From: Poriferisodalis sp965204195
GTDB lineage: Bacteria; Actinomycetota; Acidimicrobiia; Acidimicrobiales; Poriferisodalaceae
DNA length: 64,000 nucleotides
Reading direction: 5' to 3'
NCBI RefSeq assembly: GCF_965204195.1
Contig: NZ_OZ241975.1
Location: forward strand, 3,100,001-3,164,000
In this document: in pieces, positions 53,109-62,282 of the stretch
Numbering within the stretch: position 1 is the stretch's first letter
How the letters are laid out: each line of letters starts with the position of its first letter
Made by a program: the position numbers and the translations under genes
Notes under the pieces: model-generated
Told to the model about the DNA's origin: nothing
What the model saw: the letters and a program-made list of their open reading frames with translations, nothing else
The model's database searches: none

Positions 53109-53328
53109 AGCCACCTGCTGCCTCCTCGGTTCATTCGCCACGAAGTGTTGCAGCGCCGTGTGACGGCAATGCCATCGGCAGGAAACGTAGAGGGAAACTC
53201 TGAGCGCGCACCGCATTGCGCGCCGCGACGGTAACTTGCCCGGCTGACCCTCTCTGAGCGCCGTGTATCGGGCACCAGCATTCACACTGCGCCACCGCAA
53301 CGCTCGCCACCACGGAAGGACGCCGACC

Positions 53329-55707
53329 ATGTACATCGCGCTCGGTCAGTGGTGCTTCCGGAACCCGTGGCGTGTGTTCGCCGCGTGGCTGGCACTCGCG
53401 GTCACAGCCGGACTGCTGGCGGGACTCGTCGGACCGTCATTCGGCGCAGCGCTGAACACACCCGATTCCGAGAGCGACCGCGCCGCCGATGTGCTGTCGA
53501 CGCACTTCGGCGACATCGGAGCCAACATCGGCGGTTCGATCGTGGTCAGGTCGAGCTCCGGAGTGAACGACCCGGCCGTGCGCTCGACGCTCACCGAACT
53601 GTTCGCCACCGTCGACGCCATCGACGAGGTGACGATCAACTCCCCGTACGCGCCTGGAGGCCGCCAGTTCATCGCCCAGCAGGGCCCGCATGCGGGCCAG
53701 ATCGCCGTTGCCGAGATCCAGATCAGCCGCTCGTTCAACATCGACGAGGCCGGTGGGCTCGGCGAACACATCACCGAACTCATCGACCGCAGCGGCGTGC
53801 GAGACATCCCAGGCGTCCAGATCGAGGTCGGCGGCGCGTGGCTCGCCGGCCAGGAGCCTCCCGAAACCGAGGCCATCGGGCTCGCGTTTGCGGTCTTCGT
53901 GCTGATTGCCGCCGTGGGCTCGGTGGTGGCCATGGGCGTGACCGTCGGAACGGCGCTCATCGGCGTGGGCATCGGCGCGCTCACCATCACGATCCTCAGC
54001 AACGTGGTAACCGTGCCCGACATTGCCCCGACGCTCGGCGTGATGATCGGGCTCGGCGTGGGCATCGACTACGCGCTGATCATTCTCAACCGCTACCGAG
54101 AATGGGTTCGCCATGGCTTCGGGCCGCTGGACGCCGTGGGTGCAGCGTTGGATTCTGCAGGCCGTTCGGTGGTCTTCGCCGGGGCCACCGTGGTCGTGTC
54201 GCTGCTGGGGCTGCTGCTCATGGGGCTGCCCTTCGTGGCCGGATTGGGGCTGTCGGCGGCCATCACCGTCGCGATCGTGATGGCGGGTTCGATGACCGTG
54301 CTGCCCGCCGTGCTTGGGTTGATGCGGAACCGGATGACGACCACCCGGGTCCGCGGCATGTTCGCCGCATCGCTGGTGGCGGTGGCGCTGCTGGGCTTCG
54401 GCCTCGGCATCCGCCCGCTGCTGGCCGGGCTGCCTGCGGCTGCCGCCGTCCTGCTCGCAGGGGCGTTCGGCGGCCCCCGCAACCCGTTGAGGCGGATCCT
54501 GCACCACCGTCAGCCCAAGCCGCTGCGAGCCACTGCTTGGTACCGGCTCAGCCGGGTCGTGCAGCGCCGAGCGTGGCTGTTTGCGCTCGGCGGCACGGCC
54601 GTGCTGGTCTTGGCCGCCGCCCCAGTCTTCGCATTGCGGCTGGGCTTTTCCGATGAGGGCAACTTTCCGCCCGACAGCACGACCCGCAAGGCCTATGACC
54701 TCATCGCCGATGGCTTCGGCCCAGGAGCGAATGGCCCGCTGCTGATCGTCGCTGAGACCTCTGGACGCCAGGATTTCCTCGCTCTACTTGAGCTGACCGA
54801 CGCGCTGAACCGCACCGATGGCGTCGTGGCTGCCTCTCCCCCGTTCCCGAGCCCCGACGGGGGGGCCGCGATGATCCGGGTGCTGCCCGTAACCGGCCCC
54901 CAAGACGGCGGTACCGAGACGCTTGTCCACACGTTGCGCGATCAGGTCATCCCGGTGACGATGGACGGCACCGGCGTCGACGCGCTGGTCGGCGGCACCG
55001 TGGCCTTCCAGATCGACTTCAGCGACTACCTGGCCGGACGCATGTGGGTTTTCTTCGGAGCGGTGCTCGGGGCGTCGTTCCTGCTGTTGATGGCCGTGTT
55101 CCGCTCGCTGGTGGTGCCGCTCAAAGCGGTCGTCATGAACATGCTGTCCATCGGGGCGTCCTACGGGGTACTCGTGGCCGTGTTCCAGTGGGGCTGGTTC
55201 GGCAGCGTGCTCGGCATCCAGCCGGCGCCGATCGAGCCGTTCATCCCGATGATGCTGTTCGCCGTGTTGTTCGGGCTGTCGATGGACTACGAGGTGTTCC
55301 TGCTCTCGCGCATGAAGGAGGAATACGAGCGCACCGGCGATCCGGTCAACTCCGTGGCCGACGGGCTGGCCGCGACGGCCCGGGTCATCACCGCAGCGGC
55401 AGCGATCATGATCGTGGTCTTCGGCAGCTTCGTGCTGGAGGAAGAACGGGTCGTCAAGCTGTTCGGCCTGGGCCTCGCCACGGCCATCGCCATCGACGCG
55501 ACGCTCGTGCGCATGCTGATCGTGCCCTCCACCATGGAACTGCTCGGCGCTCGCAACTGGTGGCTGCCTGCCTGGCTCGACCGCATCATCCCCAACCTGC
55601 GGGTCGAAGGCGAATTGCCCGACATCGGGCAGGCCGACGACGAGGATCTTGAACCCGAGCACGCTGAGCAGCCCGAACACGGCGAAGAGCCCGAGCACGC
55701 GGGCTGA
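53329..55707 (+). CDS. MMPL/RND-family transporter
   Basis: 792-aa inner-membrane exporter with two repeats of one helix, a large external loop and five further helices. Proton-relay-type motifs are GVGIDYALIILNRYREW in the first half and FGLSMDYEVFLLSRMKEEYE in the second. The start ATG at 53329 has GGAAGGA 8 nt upstream. The cytosolic tail ends in an unusual Glu-Pro-Glu-His repeat (EPEHAEQPEHGEEPEHAG). Lipid or drug export as in MmpL/YdfJ proteins; no lipid-synthesis genes are adjacent. Confidence 0.93.
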   Translation: MYIALGQWCFRNPWRVFAAWLALAVTAGLLAGLVGPSFGAALNTPDSESDRAADVLSTHFGDIGANIGGSIVVRSSSGVNDPAVRSTLTELFATVDAIDEVTINSPYAPGGRQFIAQQGPHAGQIAVAEIQISRSFNIDEAGGLGEHITELIDRSGVRDIPGVQIEVGGAWLAGQEPPETEAIGLAFAVFVLIAAVGSVVAMGVTVGTALIGVGIGALTITILSNVVTVPDIAPTLGVMIGLGVGIDYALIILNRYREWVRHGFGPLDAVGAALDSAGRSVVFAGATVVVSLLGLLLMGLPFVAGLGLSAAITVAIVMAGSMTVLPAVLGLMRNRMTTTRVRGMFAASLVAVALLGFGLGIRPLLAGLPAAAAVLLAGAFGGPRNPLRRILHHRQPKPLRATAWYRLSRVVQRRAWLFALGGTAVLVLAAAPVFALRLGFSDEGNFPPDSTTRKAYDLIADGFGPGANGPLLIVAETSGRQDFLALLELTDALNRTDGVVAASPPFPSPDGGAAMIRVLPVTGPQDGGTETLVHTLRDQVIPVTMDGTGVDALVGGTVAFQIDFSDYLAGRMWVFFGAVLGASFLLLMAVFRSLVVPLKAVVMNMLSIGASYGVLVAVFQWGWFGSVLGIQPAPIEPFIPMMLFAVLFGLSMDYEVFLLSRMKEEYERTGDPVNSVADGLAATARVITAAAAIMIVVFGSFVLEEERVVKLFGLGLATAIAIDATLVRMLIVPSTMELLGARNWWLPAWLDRIIPNLRVEGELPDIGQADDEDLEPEHAEQPEHGEEPEHAG

Positions 55708-55734
55708 GCGCGCGCACGGCTGAGCCCATCGCAG

Positions 55735-56229
55735 TCAGCCAGCGACGAAGTCAGCGACCTCCGCGCCGCTCGCATCCACGAGTTCGCCGGGCGTCAGCTC
55801 GAAAACCGTGTCGGGCGTACCTGCGGCAGCCCACACCGTCTCGTATGTCAGCAGCGCCCGGTCCACGACAGCCTGCAGCACCTGCGCGTGGCCGAACGGG
55901 GGTGTGCCGCCGATTGCGTAGCCGGTGGCCTCGCGCACACCCGCAGCATCGGCCCGGGTGATCTTGCCGCTGAGCAGCTCGCCCAGCCGCTTCGTATCGA
56001 CCCGGTTCGCGCCGGAGGTCAGCGCCAGCACTGGCTGACCATCGCAGAGGAACACCAGCGACTTCACGATCTGGCCGAGCTCGCAGCCGACCGCCGCAGC
56101 CGCCTGCTCAGCAGTACGCGTGCCCTCCGGGAAACGCAGGATCTCCGGCGTCAAGCCCAGTGCTTCAGCGCCGGCCAGGAACCGCTCACGAGCGCTCAGG
56201 CGCGCGCTGGACGCGGCTTCGCCACCCAT
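55735..56229 (-). CDS. YbaK/EbsC-family aminoacyl-tRNA deacylase
   Basis: 164-aa proofreading deacylase that removes mischarged amino acids (such as Cys or Ala) from tRNA. The hallmark VKSLVFLCDGQPVLALTSGANRVDTKRL holds the catalytic Lys; GYAIGGTPPFGHA is the substrate loop. Single-domain, standard length. It ends convergently 27 nt from the MMPL gene. Confidence 0.92.
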   Translation of the reverse strand: MGGEAASSARLSARERFLAGAEALGLTPEILRFPEGTRTAEQAAAAVGCELGQIVKSLVFLCDGQPVLALTSGANRVDTKRLGELLSGKITRADAAGVREATGYAIGGTPPFGHAQVLQAVVDRALLTYETVWAAAGTPDTVFELTPGELVDASGAEVADFVAG

Positions 56230-56246
56230 CAGCAGCCCGCGCCGCG

Positions 56247-57290
56247 CTACTCGGCCCAGGCCTTGACTTGGGAGATGACGTCGAGCGGCTTCTCGGTCTC
56301 GGGCGGGATGGTGATGTCGAGGTAGCTCACGCCCACCGAGCGATACACCTCGATGCGTTCGCGCACTCGCTCGGGGTCGCCGGTGAGGCTGGCACGGTCG
56401 ACGTAGTCGTCGGGCACCGCCGCGAACGCCTCGTCACGCTTGCCGGTCAAGAACAGGTCCTGGATCTTCTCGGCCTCGTCCACATAGCCGTAGCGCTTGA
56501 ACAGGTCGTTGTAGAAGTTCTTGTCGCGAGCGCCCATGCCGCCGACGTAGAAGCCCACGTTGTCACGCACGCCCTTGCGGACCGCGTCGACCATCGGACC
56601 CGAACCCATCGCCACGGTGCCGCCGGCCACGATCTGCAGGTCGGTCAAGTCGTCGGCACGCTTGGCGCCGCCTGCAGCCAGCGCATCACCCCATACGTCG
56701 TTGAACTTCTCGGGAAGGAAGTGGATGGGCTGCCACACCTCGGCGAGCTCGGCAGTCATCTCCACATTGCGCGGGCCGATCGATGCGACCGCGATCGGGA
56801 TGTCGCGGCGGTGCGGCTTGGCCATGAGCTTGAGCGGCTTGCCCAAGCCCGTGCCCCCGTCATAGGGCAGGCTGACGGCACTGCCGTCGTGTACAACCTT
56901 GTCGCCCGACCACACCTTGCGGCAGATCTCGATGACGTCGCGGGTCCGTCCCATCGGCTTGGAGAACGGCACGCCGTGCCAGCCCTCGATCACCTGTGGT
57001 CCCGAGGTTCCCAAGCCCAGGATGAACCGGCCTTCGGACAGCGTGTCGATGGTCATCGCCGTCTGGGCGATGATGGCAGGGCTGCGCGAATAGATGGGCA
57101 GGATGCCGGTCATGAGCTGGATGCGCTCGGTCTTGGCCGCCACATACGCCAGCGTCGACACCAGGTCGAAGCCGTAGATCTCGCCGCCCCAGATCATGTC
57201 GACACCGGCAGCTTCGAGATCGGTTACATGCTGGGTAAGGCGCTTGGGGTCCAAGCTCGCACCCGCTCCGATCGCCATGGATATCTTCAT
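56247..57290 (-). CDS. LLM-class F420-dependent oxidoreductase
   Basis: 347-aa luciferase-like enzyme with clear F420-family motifs: DMIWGGEIYGFDLVSTLAYVAAKT, IIAQTAMTIDTLSEGRFILGLGTSGPQVIEGWHG (the SxGR.xLGLGxSGP site) and RRDIPIAVASIGPRNVEMTAELA. It resembles N5,N10-methylene-H4MPT-reductase-like proteins of actinobacteria. Last two genes before the divergent acyl-CoA dehydrogenase at 57401. Substrate unknown. Confidence 0.9.
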   Translation of the reverse strand: MKISMAIGAGASLDPKRLTQHVTDLEAAGVDMIWGGEIYGFDLVSTLAYVAAKTERIQLMTGILPIYSRSPAIIAQTAMTIDTLSEGRFILGLGTSGPQVIEGWHGVPFSKPMGRTRDVIEICRKVWSGDKVVHDGSAVSLPYDGGTGLGKPLKLMAKPHRRDIPIAVASIGPRNVEMTAELAEVWQPIHFLPEKFNDVWGDALAAGGAKRADDLTDLQIVAGGTVAMGSGPMVDAVRKGVRDNVGFYVGGMGARDKNFYNDLFKRYGYVDEAEKIQDLFLTGKRDEAFAAVPDDYVDRASLTGDPERVRERIEVYRSVGVSYLDITIPPETEKPLDVISQVKAWAE

Positions 57291-57400
57291 CGTCGTACTC
57301 CGTCGTGCTCACTGCTGCATTCGGTCGGGGCGAATGCTAGGAGCAACGTCGCGTCGATGACGGGGCAAGCATCGGCGGCACCCACTCGGGAGGAATAGTG

Positions 57401-58597
57401 ATGGATATCCAGGGAGACGCCGGAGGGTCGTCGGCGACCGCAGACGATGTCTCCGACGAGATCGTCGACACGCTGAGGCGCTGGGTGGACGAGGTGGTGG
57501 TGCCGGGGTCGTCGGCCCTGGAGCTAGCCGACGAATACCCCACCGAGATGGCCGAACAGATGGAGGACTTCGGCCTGTTCGGCGCGACGATCCCCGAATC
57601 GCACGGCGGGCTCGACCTCGATCATGTGACCTATGCGCGGGTGATCGAGGAGCTGTCGCGAGGCTGGATGTCGCTGGCAGGCATCGTCAACAGCCACCTC
57701 ATCTGCGCCAAGCTCATCTCCCGTTTCGGCACCGACGAGCAGCGCGACCGATCGCTGCCCGGCATGGCCACCGGCAAGCTGCGCGGCTGTTTCTCGCTGT
57801 CTGAGCCCGACAGCGGCTCCGACGCTGGCGCGCTGCGCTGCCGTGCGGTGCGCGACGGCGACGAGTTCGTCATCAACGGCACGAAAATGTGGGTTACCAA
57901 CGGCGAGCGTGCGGGCATCGTGGCACTGCTGGCTCGGGTGCCCGAAGGCGACCCCTCGGGCAACTCGGGCATCACCTGCTTCCTGGTGGACAAGACACCG
58001 GGCAAGCACTCGGGCGGCATCACGGTGAGCCGCAAGATCGACAAGATCGGCTACCGCGGCCTCGAAACCGTCGAGATGGCCTACGTCGACCACCGGGTGC
58101 CGGCGAACCGGGTGCTCGGCGGGCCTGACGGGATCGGCAACGGGCTCCGCTGGGCGCTCGCCGCGCTGGAACTGGGGCGCATCAACGTGGCGGCACGAGG
58201 TGTCGGCGTGGCCCAGGCCGCCTATGACGCCGCGGTGGCCTACGCCAAGCAGCGCGAAGCCTTCGGCAAGCCCATCGCCAAGCACCAAGCGATCGCCTTC
58301 AAAATTGCCGAGATGGCCACCAAGCTGCACGCCGCGCGGCTGATGACCTACGACGCCGCCCGCCGGGCCGATGCGGGTGAGCGGGTCGACCTGGCCGCGG
58401 GCATGGCCAAACTATTTGCATCGGAAACGGCTGCCGAACTGTCGCTCGACGCAATGCGCATCCACGGCGGGAACGGGTTCTCCACCGAGTACCCGGTGGA
58501 GCGCTACTACCGCGATGCGCCGCTCATGATCATCGGTGAGGGCACCAGCGAGATCCAGAAACTCGTGATCAGCCGCGCCCTGCTCGCTGACGACTGA
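57401..58597 (+). CDS. Acyl-CoA dehydrogenase
   Basis: 398-aa FAD acyl-CoA dehydrogenase, from the ATG at 57401 (GGGAGGA 6 nt upstream; GTG at 57398 is an alternative). Motifs: CFSLSEPDSGSDAGALRCRA, INGTKMWVTNGERAGIVALLAR, the helix YAKQREAFGKPIAKHQAIAFKIAEMATK, MRIHGGNGFSTEYPVERYYRDAP and the closing IGEGTSEIQKLVISR with the expected catalytic region. A standard beta-oxidation-type enzyme, unlike the divergent one at 43750. Confidence 0.94.
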   Translation: MDIQGDAGGSSATADDVSDEIVDTLRRWVDEVVVPGSSALELADEYPTEMAEQMEDFGLFGATIPESHGGLDLDHVTYARVIEELSRGWMSLAGIVNSHLICAKLISRFGTDEQRDRSLPGMATGKLRGCFSLSEPDSGSDAGALRCRAVRDGDEFVINGTKMWVTNGERAGIVALLARVPEGDPSGNSGITCFLVDKTPGKHSGGITVSRKIDKIGYRGLETVEMAYVDHRVPANRVLGGPDGIGNGLRWALAALELGRINVAARGVGVAQAAYDAAVAYAKQREAFGKPIAKHQAIAFKIAEMATKLHAARLMTYDAARRADAGERVDLAAGMAKLFASETAAELSLDAMRIHGGNGFSTEYPVERYYRDAPLMIIGEGTSEIQKLVISRALLADD

Positions 58598-58644
58598 GAC
58601 AGCTCTGGCCTAGGTTGACGAGCACGCACGTGGAGGCATGAGCA

Positions 58645-60246
58645 ATGGCAGACCGCAAGTCGTTCTGGGCGTGGTGCCTGGAATCGGAGGAACCCACTGA
58701 CGCTGATCGGGCCGAGCTGGCCGCAAAGCTGTCGGCGGAATACGGCACCGAGATCGCCGCGAAGCCCGTGCCGTCGGTGGACGACGCCGACCTGCGCCCG
58801 CCTCGCATCGCGATTCCCGACTCGGTGGCCGGCTGGTGCTCGACCAGCACCTACGACCGGGCCCGCTACGCCTACGGCGCACACTTCACCGAACGCGTCC
58901 GGGCCTTCAACCTCGACTTCCCGAACCCGCCCGACGTGGTCGCGCACCCCCGCAACGACACCGAGGTGGAGGCCACGCTCGACTGGTGCGACGCCAACGG
59001 CTACATCGCGGTGCCCTACGGCGGCGGCTCGTCGGTGGTCTGGGGCCTGACGCCGCCCGAGGACCGCGGCCCCACCGTGGTGATCTCGCTGGACCAGCTC
59101 GACCAGGTGCTCGAGATCGACGACGTGTCTCGCGCGGCTCGCATCCAGGCCGGCGTGTTCGGCCCGCACCTCGAAGATCAGCTGCGGCCCAGCGGCCACA
59201 CGCTGCGCCACTTCCCCCAATCTTTCCGCTTCTCCACTCTCGGCGGATGGATCGCCACACGCTCCGGCGGCCACTACGCCACCAACCACACCCACATCGA
59301 CGATTTCGTCGAGTCGACCCGGATGATCACGCCGTCGGGCTGGTGGGAATCGCGCCGGCTGCCCGGCTCTGGTGCCGGCCCCAGCCCCGACCGCATGGTG
59401 ATCGGCTCCGAAGGCATCTACGGGATCATCACCGAGGCGTGGATGCGCATCCAGAAGCGCCCCACCTTCCGCGCCACGGCGGGCATCACATTCCCGTCAT
59501 GGGAAGCCGGCTACGACGCCGTGCGGCACCTGGTGCAGGCCAAGCTGTGGCCGGCCAACCTGCGGATCCTCGACCCGGCCGAAGCCGGGCGCGCCGCGGG
59601 CATGGACGGCGAGCGCGCGCTGGTCATCGTGTCGTTCGAATCGGCCGAACTGACCCAACGCCACAACGTCGCCCAGGCGGTCGAGATCGCGCGTGAGTGC
59701 AACGGCTACGTGCCCGACGACGAGATCCAGATCGACGACGGCAGCGGTACGCCCACCGGCCGGGGCGGCGCGGTCGGCGCGTGGCGCAACGCGTTCATCG
59801 GTGTGGGCAACGGCGTGGAAACCTCGCTGGGTCTCATCAACGACACATTCGAAACCGCCATCACCTGGGACCGGTGGCCCGAATTCGACGCCGTGGTGCG
59901 CGAGAAGGTCGGCGCCGTGCTGGCTGAGGTGTTCGGCGACCATCACACGCTGTCGTGCCGCTTCACCCACGTCTACACCGACGGCCCGGCGCCGTACTAC
60001 ACGTGGTCGGGCATGGGCACGCAGGGCGGCGAGATCGAGCAGTGGCAGACCGTCAAGGACGCCGCCAACGAGGCACTCGAGGCAGCCGGCGGCACGTGCA
60101 CGCACCATCACGCAGTGGGCCGCATGCACCGTCCCAACGCCTACGACCGCCAGCGCCCAGAGCTGTTTGCCGAGGCGATCCGAGCTGCCAAGAAGCGGCT
60201 CGACCCCAACGGCATCCTCAACCCCGGCGTGCTGATCGACCCCTAG
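58645..60246 (+). CDS. FAD-linked oxidase, alkyl-DHAP-synthase-like
   Basis: 533-aa VAO-family flavoprotein. The FAD PP-loop is IAVPYGGGSSVVWGL, followed by QAGVFGPHLEDQLRPSGHTLRHFPQSFRFSTLGGWIATRSGGHYATNHTHIDD (about 165-225); the C-terminal part has TCTHHHAVGRMH, similar to the His-rich active-site loop of alkyldihydroxyacetonephosphate synthase. ADPS makes ether lipids; actinobacterial relatives often have unknown oxidase roles. 48 nt after the acyl-CoA dehydrogenase, likely cotranscribed. Confidence 0.88.
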   Translation: MADRKSFWAWCLESEEPTDADRAELAAKLSAEYGTEIAAKPVPSVDDADLRPPRIAIPDSVAGWCSTSTYDRARYAYGAHFTERVRAFNLDFPNPPDVVAHPRNDTEVEATLDWCDANGYIAVPYGGGSSVVWGLTPPEDRGPTVVISLDQLDQVLEIDDVSRAARIQAGVFGPHLEDQLRPSGHTLRHFPQSFRFSTLGGWIATRSGGHYATNHTHIDDFVESTRMITPSGWWESRRLPGSGAGPSPDRMVIGSEGIYGIITEAWMRIQKRPTFRATAGITFPSWEAGYDAVRHLVQAKLWPANLRILDPAEAGRAAGMDGERALVIVSFESAELTQRHNVAQAVEIARECNGYVPDDEIQIDDGSGTPTGRGGAVGAWRNAFIGVGNGVETSLGLINDTFETAITWDRWPEFDAVVREKVGAVLAEVFGDHHTLSCRFTHVYTDGPAPYYTWSGMGTQGGEIEQWQTVKDAANEALEAAGGTCTHHHAVGRMHRPNAYDRQRPELFAEAIRAAKKRLDPNGILNPGVLIDP

Positions 60247-60254
60247 ACGCGACG

Positions 60255-60298
60255 AGCGGCCGCCGCAGCCGAGATCGCTCCCGGCGGCGACGGCCGCT
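60255..60298. terminator. Conserved GC hairpin, copy 1
   Basis: AGCGGCCG (60255-60262) pairs with CGGCCGCT (60291-60298), with further inner pairing CCGC/GCGG. It lies between the convergent FAD enzyme and binding-protein genes. About 44 of 48 bases match the copy at 62170-62218, including the loop. Confidence 0.65.
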
Positions 60299-60328
60299 GT
60301 GTCGTTCAATCAGACGCTGCGCACCTGC

Positions 60329-62041
60329 CTAGCGGCAGCCGCCGTTGTCCTTGTCCCAAGCGCAGTTCGGCGAGCCGCCGTTCACATCCACGATGTCGCC
60401 GACGATGTTCCACGTCTGCTCTGTGGCGTCGTACTGGCTGAAGTCCGAGCCCTCGACGTAGTAGCCGTCCACCGCGCCGTCGGCCGCGAAGCTGATGCCG
60501 TCGAGCAGCAGCGGGTGGTAGATGTCGAGCGAACGCGCCGCCAGGATGAAGTTCGTCCTGGTCAGCCCACCCGGCAGCTCAGCGGCCACCCGGATCGCCT
60601 CCGTGTGCGGGTACGCGAAGTAGTAGCCCGTGCCCAGCAGCGAGATCTCGGGATCGAGACCGCGATCGGCCAGTTCGTTGCGCAGGAACGAGATGAACGG
60701 CTCGTCCACGTGCTTCGGGTCGGTGGTGTCCTTGACGCCGCCGCCCACGATCCACCAGTCGTCACTGGAGTCGCCCGCCGGTGCCATGTAGGCAGCCACG
60801 GCCTTGCAGACCGACGGCGTGAACGCCACCGACAGGTCGTCGAGCAGGCCCGACGCATCGACCTCCTGGATGGCCAGCAGGCACGGGTTGCCCGCAGTCA
60901 TCGAGATGAACACGTTCGGACTCGCCGCAGCGATGGTGGTGACCTCGTTGGTCAGCGTGGGAGCGGCCGGGTCATGGCGCACCGGGATGAACTCGCTGAT
61001 GACATCGGGATTGGCGTGTGCATAGGCCTCGAAGCCCAGCTCGTAGGCCAGACCGAAGTCGTTGTCCATCACCAGGCCCGCGACCTTCACCGGCAGCTCA
61101 TCGGCCAGGTTCTCCTTGATCCAGTTGCCCCACAGGATCGCCTCGGTGGAGTACGACATCTGGAGGCCGGTCGTCCACGGGTGGTTCACCGGGTCGCCCC
61201 AGGCCGGGTGGCCCGTCGCGACCATCACCTGCGGGATGCACTCGTCGTTGATCTGGTCATACACGGCCAGCGTGTTCGGCGAGCCCAGCGTGTGCAGGGC
61301 AAAGACGTTCTCCGACTCGATCAGCTCGTCGATGAACTCGATGGTCTGTGCGGCCACATAGCCGTCGTCACGGGAGATCAGCACCATGTCCTTGCCGTCT
61401 ACGCCGCCGGTCGCATTCACGTACTCGTAGTAGTTCTCCCAGCCGACGGTGATGTCGCCGTATGCAGCGAGGTTGCCTGACTTCACCGTGGTCTGGCCGA
61501 TCCGGATCGTGTCTTCGGTGATGCCGGTGGTGTCCGACCAGTCCGACGGGCACTCGTTCATGTCGATCTCGAAGCCTGACGGTCCGCGCAGGATGCCATC
61601 GCTTCCGACGCCGTAGTCGCCGGCTTCGATGCCGGCAGTCAGATTGCTGACGATGGCGGCACGTTGTGCCGCTGCCAGCTCCCAGATGCCGTCGATCGTG
61701 GAGAGATCGAAGTCGTCGGGGTTGACGCTCATCATCCCGTCGTCGGCCATGTCCTCATCGGCCATGTCACCCTCGTCTTCGGCGGCGTCGTCTTCCAGCG
61801 CCTCCTGGGTGATGCCGCCGCCGATGGAGCTTTCGTCCTCCGGCTCAGCCTCGTCGGCCATCTCCTCCTCGTCAGCCATGGCCTCGTCATCGGCCATGTC
61901 CTCTTCGGCGGTTTGCGTGCCTGCGTCGGTTGTGCCGTCGTCGGCATCGTCGCTGTCACCGCCGCCGCATGCGGCTGCGATGAGCGAGAACGCGAATAGC
62001 AGCGCCAGCAAGCGCCACAGCCGTCGGTGTGATCCGGTCAT
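60329..62041 (-). CDS. Type-1 periplasmic-binding-protein lipoprotein (branched-chain-amino-acid/urea-binder-like), copy 1
   Basis: 570-aa lipoprotein: LLALLFAFSLIAAAC with lipidated Cys25, then about 100 acidic low-complexity residues (DEEEMADEAEPEDESS, DMADEDMADDGMM). The binding domain follows: IRIGQTTVKSGNLAAYGDITVGWENYYEYVNA, IEFIDELIESENVFALHTLGSPNTLAVYDQIN and AGLVMDNDFGLAYELGFEAYA, a Leu/Ile/Val-binding-protein fold. Ends with a CAWDKDNGGC motif probably forming a disulfide. No permease or ATPase gene is adjacent. Tandem paralogue of the gene at 62283. Confidence 0.92.
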   Translation of the reverse strand: MTGSHRRLWRLLALLFAFSLIAAACGGGDSDDADDGTTDAGTQTAEEDMADDEAMADEEEMADEAEPEDESSIGGGITQEALEDDAAEDEGDMADEDMADDGMMSVNPDDFDLSTIDGIWELAAAQRAAIVSNLTAGIEAGDYGVGSDGILRGPSGFEIDMNECPSDWSDTTGITEDTIRIGQTTVKSGNLAAYGDITVGWENYYEYVNATGGVDGKDMVLISRDDGYVAAQTIEFIDELIESENVFALHTLGSPNTLAVYDQINDECIPQVMVATGHPAWGDPVNHPWTTGLQMSYSTEAILWGNWIKENLADELPVKVAGLVMDNDFGLAYELGFEAYAHANPDVISEFIPVRHDPAAPTLTNEVTTIAAASPNVFISMTAGNPCLLAIQEVDASGLLDDLSVAFTPSVCKAVAAYMAPAGDSSDDWWIVGGGVKDTTDPKHVDEPFISFLRNELADRGLDPEISLLGTGYYFAYPHTEAIRVAAELPGGLTRTNFILAARSLDIYHPLLLDGISFAADGAVDGYYVEGSDFSQYDATEQTWNIVGDIVDVNGGSPNCAWDKDNGGCR

Positions 62042-62173
62042 GGGTACTCCCTCTTGATGTGTCTCCGCACCAGCGGCCGAACGATCCCCTGGCGCCCAAC
62101 AGTTCCGCCGAAGCTAATCGCTGGCCGAACGCCGCGTTGCCCCGCCCATCGGCAACGGAGCCCGAACGCGACA

Positions 62174-62217
62174 AGCGGCCGCCGCTGCCGAGATTGCTCC
62201 CGGCGGCGACGGCCGCC
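62174..62217. terminator. Conserved GC hairpin, copy 2
   Basis: GCGGCCG (62175-62181) pairs with CGGCCGC (62210-62216). Near-identical to the hairpin at 60255-60298; both lie 30-65 nt after the stop of one of the two paralogous lipoprotein genes, so the terminator was duplicated with the gene. Confidence 0.65.
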
Positions 62218-62282
62218 TATCTGATTCAGTCAGGTGCTCGACGCTGACCTAACGCCAGCCCCGAGTCAGACCATGCGCCTGC